A stretch of DNA of 64,000 nucleotides from assembly GCA_032719365.1 (NCBI GenBank), contig CM064875.1:15797816-15861815 (forward strand), in the 5' to 3' direction. This stretch comes from Prinsepia uniflora (Eukaryota; Streptophyta; Magnoliopsida; Rosales; Rosaceae). Below the pieces are notes generated by a model. It was not told the origin of the DNA, did no database searches, and saw only the letters and a list, made by a program, of their open reading frames with translations. Shown here piece after piece: positions 57,101 to 64,000 of the stretch. A program made the translations under genes and the position numbers. The number at the start of each line of letters is the position of its first letter. Position 1 is the stretch's first letter.

Positions 57101-57126
57101 GGCGATAATCGGGGTGGGTCCTGTCA
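54106..57126 (+). mobile_element. Solo LTR I, 3.0 kb
   Basis: Starts TGTAACGCCCCGGACG and ends GGGGTGGGTCCTGTCA, with perfect duplications TTAAT at 54101-54105 and 57127-57131. It has a donor-like TTCCAGGTAACG (55254), an exon-like block 55846-55906, the intron-like segment 55907-56835, and a perfect 11-bp hairpin near the end (CCCGATTATCG, agg, CGATAATCGGG). Confidence 0.95.
55907..56835 (+). other. Intron-like segment of solo LTR I
   Basis: GTGAGTGGACC (55907-55917) and its complement GGTCCACTCAC (56799-56809). CTGGAGGG (56745-56752) is the exact complement of the acceptor CCCTCCAG (56828-56835). Three GGGTTTAAAGACCC and four GAGTTTAAAGACTC hairpin words lie at 56297-56525. Confidence 0.45.
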
Positions 57127-57548
57127 TTAATGCTTGATTAGATATGTCGGGCTGTCCCCAAATCTAATTCATTGAAAGTGTATGTCGAGCTATCCCCAGC
57201 ACGTACTTAAGATAATATGCACATAACTAGTAAAGCTAGAATTAGAGGATTTCATAGGTTGAAGTTAATAGAATTCATGAATGAGTTAGGTTTAAAGATG
57301 AGTTGACCATGTAAATAATAGATTAGGTTAGTTTAGATTAGTTAATCACTTAGGATAATAGAAACAATCAACCACCCCCTAATTAATTAATCAAACGATG
57401 ATCATGCTTAGGCACCCTCAATCCCCGGTTAAGAACGATCCATACTTATCAATGTTACAATCTACAAAAAAAAATTAATTTGCATATGTTTTTATTAAGT
57501 GTTGAGTGTGACTTTGTGTTTACTTTAATACTTAGTTTTAGCGTATCA

Positions 57549-60037
57549 TAGGGAGCCTATAGAATAAAAAATGGGAGGTTTTGGACGACGGGAGTGGCCA
57601 GAACATGAACTCAAAGTTTGGCCGAAACTTTGGAAGCTCGTATCTTCAAATTTGGATTTCTTGGTTCGAGTAGATAGATTTCCATATAAAAAACATAAGA
57701 TTTGGTTGAGTATTGAGGGAGATATGAAGGTTTGAAAATCGGGCCAAAATGATGGTTTTCCGACCGCCAACTTACGAACTAGATGGCAGCACACGGCGAC
57801 GCCGGTCTTCGGCAATAGGGTTTCTCTTCCTTTTTTTTTTGTTTTCACTTATAAAATGATGTCATTTGATTGGAGTAAAAAAAAATTACATTTAAACAAA
57901 ATGGCGTTGTTTTCTGTATATTAAAGCAAAAACAAAACCCATCTTCCCGAGTGCCTCTCTTCTTAGTGGCATTTTATAAAGCACTTGATAGACAATTTTG
58001 GCACAAAGGCCAAGGTCAAAGCCTCGTTCCTTTAAGGTTTATCTCGAGGCAGAGGGTCAAGTGACCCTCCTTACCCCTTAGTCGGTCCGCCAGTGCCCGA
58101 CGACATATTGTGTAGTAGATTTCCTCCTCCTGTAAATAAGAGTCATTGGATTGTTAAAAAAAAAAACTCATCCTCAATTTTTAAAGGTTTACCCAAACTT
58201 TACCGACTGAATAATGGGTACCCATGAAAATTTTATGTTTTCCTTTTCCCGTTCAATTTGTTCTAACTTTTCATTTTGTTTTATTATTATTATTTTTGTT
58301 TTCAATTATTTTTTTAGCTTTTCAATCGCTTTTGCTTTTCATTTATTTGTTGTCGTTCAATTTTTTATTTGTTTTCAAAATATCTCCTTAAAAATCTTAA
58401 TTTTATATTGTAGGTTTCATATTTATTTCATAATTTTCATAACATAACTAAAATAGAAAAAAATGTCATTTATAATATTAATAGTATATGTTTGTAATTG
58501 ATGTATTGTTTCATAGAGATACAATCTTTCTAATATGTATATTCAAATTAAATTTCTTCTAAAGTTTCTTATGATATATTCATTTGACTCGTTACTTAAT
58601 TTTCATTTTATTTTTTGTTGAGTTGATCAAGGTCACTGAAGGAGTCATTTCAGAGATCTGACTTTGAAGTTTTTTTCAATTAAACAAAGAATTAGTAAAA
58701 AGTTTGAAATAGGAAATTTAACTAGTTGGAATTTTTCATAAATAAATTATTTTAAAAAATTTAGAAATTTTATTAAGTAATTACTTTATTTTTATTATGT
58801 TCATTAAACCTAAGAACTAATCCCACACTCCCTCTATCAGACTCCATTTATCCAATACTCCATCATTTTCTTCCTACTCACTAGCGACAGCGGCCAAGAA
58901 CGCCACCAGCCACCACTAGCCATCACCGTGCCCAGTTCCAATCAGAATTAGTGTCGCCAACGCACCTAAAAGCTTCTCTCAATGAGACGAGCCTATCCCT
59001 GCCTTCATCCACCATCGACATTCGCTGTAGGGGGTGAATCGGAGCAGCGGACCCAGAAGACCCTCGTCGCCGACTTCCACATTGTTTTCCATCGACCCAG
59101 AGTGCGAAACCACCCCAATAGCTTCCCCTTAGCAAGGCGAGCCTAACCTGTCTTCCTTGCTCATCGTCAGTGCTAGCAAGGTGAGCATAACCCTGTCTTC
59201 CTTGCTCATCGTCGATGCATGAGTAGCACGAATCGAGAGTCGAAGTCTGAGGGTGTTCCAATCTTCCCAGTCGAGTTCTAGATAAGATTTCATGAATCTA
59301 AGCTTAAATTCGAATTCATGGGGTTCCAGAGAGATGTATCTAGACGACTGAATCGTAAGTTTTGGTGAGGTTTACAGGCAGTTAAATTTTGAAGGATTGC
59401 TGCATGTAAGGCCGCACAGTCAGGCATGGGCTGCCCCTCCAGCCCTCTCGAAATTAATGGCTCAATATAGTTTATATAGCTCATTTATTAATTTATTTTA
59501 CATTTAAATTAGAGAAATAATGATGTTTTTGAAAATTATATGATATCTTATCCACATAAAAGAAGTATTTTTTGTAATTTTAAATATTATTGTATTTTAT
59601 TTGTATGATTATTTATTATTTCTTTACATAAAATATATATTTTTTAATTAATAAAATTTATTTAATATCATTGAATTTGTAAAAAAAGACTTGCCCTAAT
59701 TAAAATTTAGCCCATTATATTTTGAGATCCTGGATTGGTGGATGCATATAGACAAACAACCGCCGCTGCAGCTGGTGCCGCATTGTTATGGGTTGAGCTT
59801 TCGAAATTTATAAAAAATTTATTAATTCTGATTATTTGTATACATTAAGTTCACAGAGATCTGGATGTCTTTTTGGTTCTTGTAATGGCTAGCTTGATTT
59901 AGCAAAGAGGAAGAGAGCCGGTAAGGGTAGCCGGTGGGTTTGCCCTTATCTTACATAATTAGTAATGGGTAATTAGTAATGGGTAATTTGTACACGAAAA
60001 TATCTCTATCCATATAACAATTATCCAATGGGTACCC
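57549..60037. other. Region without a recognisable gene
   Basis: The first few hundred bases may continue LTR F. The rest is AT-rich. Around 58860-59280 a GC-richer block gives a 112-residue minus-strand frame of low-complexity appearance and no known domain. Confidence 0.5.
59130..59214. repeat. 44-bp direct duplication
   Basis: TAGCAAGG(C/T)GAGC(C/A)TAAC followed by CTGTCTTCCTTGCTCATCGT occurs at 59130 and 59174. It accounts for the repeated EQGRQ-like peptide in the minus-strand frame here. Confidence 0.85.
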
Positions 60038-63000
60038 AAGGATGAAAATATTGATATCGACGAATATATCGCTAATCAAATTTATGGATATCTCGTCCTA
60101 AATATCGATATCATTTAAGGTCAACAAAAATGACGGAAATTCGGTCTAAAAATTGGAAATTTGGAATGAAACTTTGAAAAAAACTTAAGTACCCAATGAT
60201 AGTTATATATGACTAATAAAAACTATAAATGACTTTGATATAATAATTATATGATACAATAAGGTTCTGATGATGACTATTAATATAAAATTTAAACATA
60301 AACATAAGTTGAAGTGAATTACTATAATTGAATGTTAATATAATTAAAAATATAACAATAAGCATAAAAAATTTTCAATGGAAGAAAAATTATAAAATAA
60401 GTAAATATATTTAAAATTGGAAAAAAATGACAAAGAAAGTTGAAAATTTGGAAAAAAAACGAAAAAAAGGAGGAAAAAACGGAAGAAAAAAAAAACCGCA
60501 ATTGCGCCTGGAGTGAGTTGAACCCAGGACCTCAACTCCCGAGGGCAAAACCCAAACCAACTCAGCTGATCAAGTTTAATTTAAGTTATAAGCACCGTAT
60601 AATATATAAAGGATATAAACATACACTCTTAACAGTCATCCAAGGATGAAAATATTGATATCGACGGATATATCGCTAGTCAAATTTATGAATATCTCGT
60701 CCCAAATATCGATATCGATATTGTTTACGGTCAACAAAAATGACTGAAATTCTATCTAAAAATTGGAAATTTGGAATGAAACTTTGGGAAAAATTTAAGT
60801 ACCCAATGATAGTTATATAAGACTAATAAAAACTATAAAATGACTTTGATATAATAATTATATGAATAATTATATGATACAATAAGGTTCTGATGATGAC
60901 TAATAATATAAATTTAAACATAAACATAAGTTGAAGTGAATTACTATAATTGAATGTTAATATAATTAAAAATATAACAATAAGCATAAAAAAAATTTCA
61001 ATGGAAGAAAAATTATAAAATGAGTAAATATATTTAAAATTGGAAAAACAATGATGAAAAAATAGAGTCAATCTTTGTTCAAAAATTGAAAAGTATTGAT
61101 ATATTTAAAATTGGAAAAAAAAAATGACAAAGAAAGTTGAAAATTTGGAAAAAAAACGAAAAAAAAAGAAGAAGGAAAAAACGAAAGGAAAAAAAAAACA
61201 GCAATTGCGCTTGGAATGAGTTGAACCCAGGACCTCAACTCCTAAGGGCAAAACCCAAACCAACTCAGCTGATCAAGTTTAATTTAAATTATAAGCACCG
61301 TATAATATATAAAGGATATAAACATACACTCTTAACAGTCATCCAAGGATGAAAATATCGATATCGACGGATATATCGCTAGTCAAATTTATGAATATCT
61401 CGTCCCAAATATTGATATCGATATCGTTTACGGTCAACAAAAATGACGGAAATTCTGTCTAAAAATTGGAAATTTGGAATGATACTTTGGGAAAAATTTA
61501 AGTACCCAATGATAGTTATATAAGACTAATAAAAACTATAAAATGACTTTGATATAATAATTATATGATTAATTATATGAATAATTATATGATACAATAA
61601 GGTTCTGATGATGACTAATAATATAAATTTAAACATAAACATAAGTAGAAGTGAATTACTATAATTGAATGATAATATAATTAAAAATATAACAATAAAC
61701 ATAAAAAAAAAATTCAATGGAAGAAAAATTATAAAATGAGTAAATATATTTAAAATTGGAAAAACAATGATGAAAAAATAGAGCCAATCTTTGTTCAAAA
61801 ATTGAAAAGAATTGATATATTTAAAATTGGAAAAAAAAAACGACAAAGAAAGTTGAAAATTTGGAAAAAAAAACGAAAGAAAAAAAGAAGAAGGAAAAAA
61901 CGAAAGAAAAAAAAAACAGCAATTGCGCTTGGAATGAGTTGAACCCAGAACCTCAACTCCTAAGGGCAAAACCCAAACCAACTCAGCTGATCAAGTTTAA
62001 TTTAAATTATAAGCACCGTATAATATATAAAGGATACAAACATACACTCTTAACAGTCATCCAAGGATGAAAATATCGATATCGACGGATATATCGCTAG
62101 TCAAATTTATGAATATCTCGTCCCAAATATTGATATCGATATCGTTTACGGTCAACAAAAATGACGGAAATTCTATCTAAAAATTGGAAATTTGGAATGA
62201 AACTTTGGGAAAAATTTAAGTACCCAATGATAGTTATATAAGACTAATAAAAACTATAAAATGACTTTGATATAATAATTATATGATTAATTATATGAAT
62301 AATTATATGATACAATAAGGTTCTGATGATGACTAATAATATAAATTTAAACATAAACATAAGTTGAAGTGAATTACTATAATTGAATGTTAATATAATT
62401 AAACATATAACAATAAACATAAAAAAAAAATTTCAATGGAAGAAAAATTATAAAATGAGTAAATATATTTAAAATTGGAAAAAAATGATGAAAAAATAGA
62501 GTCAATCTTTGTTCAAAAATTGAAAAGAATTGATATATTTAAAATTGGAAAAAAAATGACAAAGAAAGTTGAAAATTTGTAAAAAAAAAAAACGAAAAAA
62601 AGAAGAAGGAAAAAACCGAAGAAAAAAAAAACAGCAATTGCGCCTGGAGTGAGTTGAACCCAGGATCTCAACTCCTGAGGGCAAAACCCAAACCAACTCA
62701 GCTGATCAAGTTTAATTTAAATTATAAGCACCGTATAATATATAAAGGATACAAACATACACTCTTAATAGTCATCCAAGGATGAAAATATCGATATCGA
62801 CGGATATATCGCTAGTCAAATTTATGAATATCTCGTTCCAAATATCGATATCGATATCGTTTACGGTCAACAAAAATGACGGAAATTCTGTCTAAAAATT
62901 GGAAATTTTGAATGAAACTTGGGGAAAAATTTAAGTACCCAATGATAGTTATATAAGACTAATAAAAACTATAAAATGACTTTGATATAATAATTATATG

Positions 63001-64000
63001 ATTAATTATATGAATAATTATATGATACAATAAGGTTCTGATGATGACTAATAATATAAATTTAAACATAAACATAAGTTGAAGTGAATTACTATAATTG
63101 AATGTTAATATAATTAAAGATATAACAATAAGCATAAAAAAAATTTCAATAGAAGAAAAATTATAAAATGAGTAAATATATTTAAAATTGGAAAAACAAT
63201 GATGAAAAAATAGAGTCAATCTTTGTTCAAAAATTGAAAAGAATTGATATATTTAAAATTGGAAAAAAAATGACAAAGAAAGTTGAAAATTTGGAAAAAA
63301 AAACGAAAAAAAAGAAGAAGGAAAAAACGAAAGAAAAAAAAACAGCAATTGCGCTTGGAATGAGTTGAACCCAGGACCTCAACTCCTGAGGGAAAACCCA
63401 AACCAACTCAGCTGATCAAGTTTAATTTAAATTATAAGCACCGTATAATATATAAAGGATACAAAGATACACTCTTAACAGTCATCCAAGGATGAAAATA
63501 TCGATATCGACGGATATATCGCTAGTCAAATTTATGAATATCTCGTCCCAAATATCGATATCGATATCGTTTACGGTCAACAAAAATGACGGAAATTCTG
63601 TCTAAAAATTGGAAATTTGGAATGAAACTTGGGGAAAAATTTAAGTACCCAATGATAATTACATAAGACTAATAAAAATTATAAAATGACTTTGATATAA
63701 TAATTATATGATTAATTATATGAATAATTATATGATACAATAAGGTTCTGATGATGACTAATAATATAAATTTAAACATAAACATAAGTTGAAGTGAATT
63801 ACTATAATTGAATGTTAATATAATTAAAAATATAACAATAAGCATAAAAAAATTTCAATGGAAGAAAAATTATAAAATGAGTAAATATATTTAAAATTGG
63901 AAAAACAATGATGAAAAAATAGAGTCAATCTTTGTTCAAAAATTGAAAAAATTGATATATTTAAAATTGGAAAAAAAATGACAAAGAAAGTTGAAAATTT
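60038..64000 (+). repeat. Tandem array of about 0.7-kb units, continuing past the window
   Basis: Units start with AAGGATGAAAATAT(C/T)GATA at 60038, 60642, 61345, 62063, 62778 and 63488 (last one cut by the window end). Periods are 604, 703, 718, 715 and 710 bp. The first unit lacks about 80 bp present in the others (the part with AATAGAGTCAATCTTTG). Units share ATCGATATCG palindromes near the start, long A-rich tracts, a tRNA-like module and TATATAAAGGATA before the next unit. No unit encodes a protein. Confidence 0.95.
60498..60575 (-). other. tRNA-like module in array unit 1
   Basis: On the minus strand CAGCTGAGTTGGTTTGGGT resembles a tRNA D-arm/A box and GGTCCTGGGTTCAACTC resembles a T-arm/B box, at about 40-bp spacing. 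The acceptor ends do not pair, so it is a tRNA-derived relic or SINE-like head, not a functional tRNA. Equivalent modules are at about 61201-61276, 61919-61994, 62634-62710 and 63345-63421. Confidence 0.6.

Larger units (their letters stand above)
48250..57548 (+). mobile_element. Element H: non-coding LTR retrotransposon with tRNA-Asp PBS
   Basis: Two LTRs (48250-49772; 53022-57548 with a nested LTR) start TGATAAGCC and end with GCTTATCA or GCGTATCA, so the LTR ends are themselves inverted repeats. The PBS resembles the tRNA-Asp site used by Athila/Tat-related gypsy elements. The 3.2-kb internal region has no protein domain. The flanks AAGGT (48245-48249) and TAGGG (57549-57553) agree at three of five positions only, so the target duplication is not clean. 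Confidence 0.85.
53022..57548 (+). mobile_element. 3' LTR of element H, split by solo LTR I
   Basis: Runs 53022-54105 and 57132-57548, about 1.5 kb when the nested LTR and one target copy are removed. It keeps the AATAAATAGAGAGG segment lost from the 5' LTR. Confidence 0.9.

Noticed and set aside
58923..59261. 112-residue minus-strand frame
   Set aside because: Low complexity, built partly on a 44-bp duplication, no conserved motif and no splice partners.
60498..60575. Functional tRNA gene
   Set aside because: Acceptor stem does not pair and the anticodon arm is poor; only A- and B-box-like words remain.

Overview
This is nuclear DNA from a flowering plant, almost certainly a eudicot. It holds spliced plant genes, a plant Ty1/copia element, Ty3/gypsy-type LTRs with tRNA-iMet and tRNA-Asp primer sites, a plant-type hAT transposon and a plant L1-like LINE. 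I cannot fix the genus; a rosid is only a guess. There is no CRISPR, operon or prokaryotic signal. Most short open frames here are chance or decayed transposon sequence.

Layout. 1-3745: the 3' two thirds of a dead copia element. 3746-14458: an old gypsy-type LTR (B) split by a complete, young, non-coding LTR element on the minus strand (5293-14367; two 2786-bp LTRs, TSD AAGGG, PBS, PPT). 14459-16386: degenerate intergenic DNA and the upstream region of a gene. 16387-21642: a nine-exon gene for a 208-aa DCN1-like (DCUN1 domain) neddylation protein, the only clearly intact gene. 23035-28143: a hAT transposon with matching ends, 7/8-matching 8-bp TSDs and a truncated transposase. 28606-29225: one isolated unit of the satellite that fills the right end. 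30076-32042: a three-exon PPPDE/DeSI-like gene on the minus strand, intact except for one missing base in exon 2. 32655-40204: a scrambled LINE interrupted by minus-strand LTR-family sequence and a 3.7-kb solo LTR (A). 40205-57548: nested gypsy-type elements: truncated LTR E, a decayed internal region, LTR F, solo LTR G, and a non-coding element H (tRNA-Asp PBS) whose 3' LTR carries solo LTR I. 57549-60037: no recognisable gene. 60038-64000 (continuing): a tandem array of about 0.7-kb units, most carrying a tRNA-like module.

Most striking observation. LTRs A, B, C/D, G and I are strongly diverged yet share an intron-like architecture: a small exon-like block of 61-78 bp, a perfect 5' splice motif inside GTGAGTGGACC, a 0.7-1.5 kb spacer full of short hairpins, the exact complement GGTCCACTCAC containing a branch-site-like CTCAC, and a CCCTCCAG acceptor 27-29 nt later. 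In LTR G both arms change together (A:T to G:C). A second pair, GGAGGG with CCCTCC at the acceptor, also co-varies, so the two pairings interlock like a pseudoknot across both splice sites. Whether the segment is spliced or protected from splicing is inference; the motifs and the matched changes are visible in the sequence. The hairpin arrays differ in sequence between subfamilies but keep pairing through paired substitutions.

The two host genes do not work together in any way the sequence shows. The rest is a layered record of insertions: LTR B and the LINE are old hosts, the 9.1-kb element at 5293-14367 is young (about ten visible differences between its LTRs), and three other LTRs survive only as solo LTRs with perfect 5-bp TSDs.
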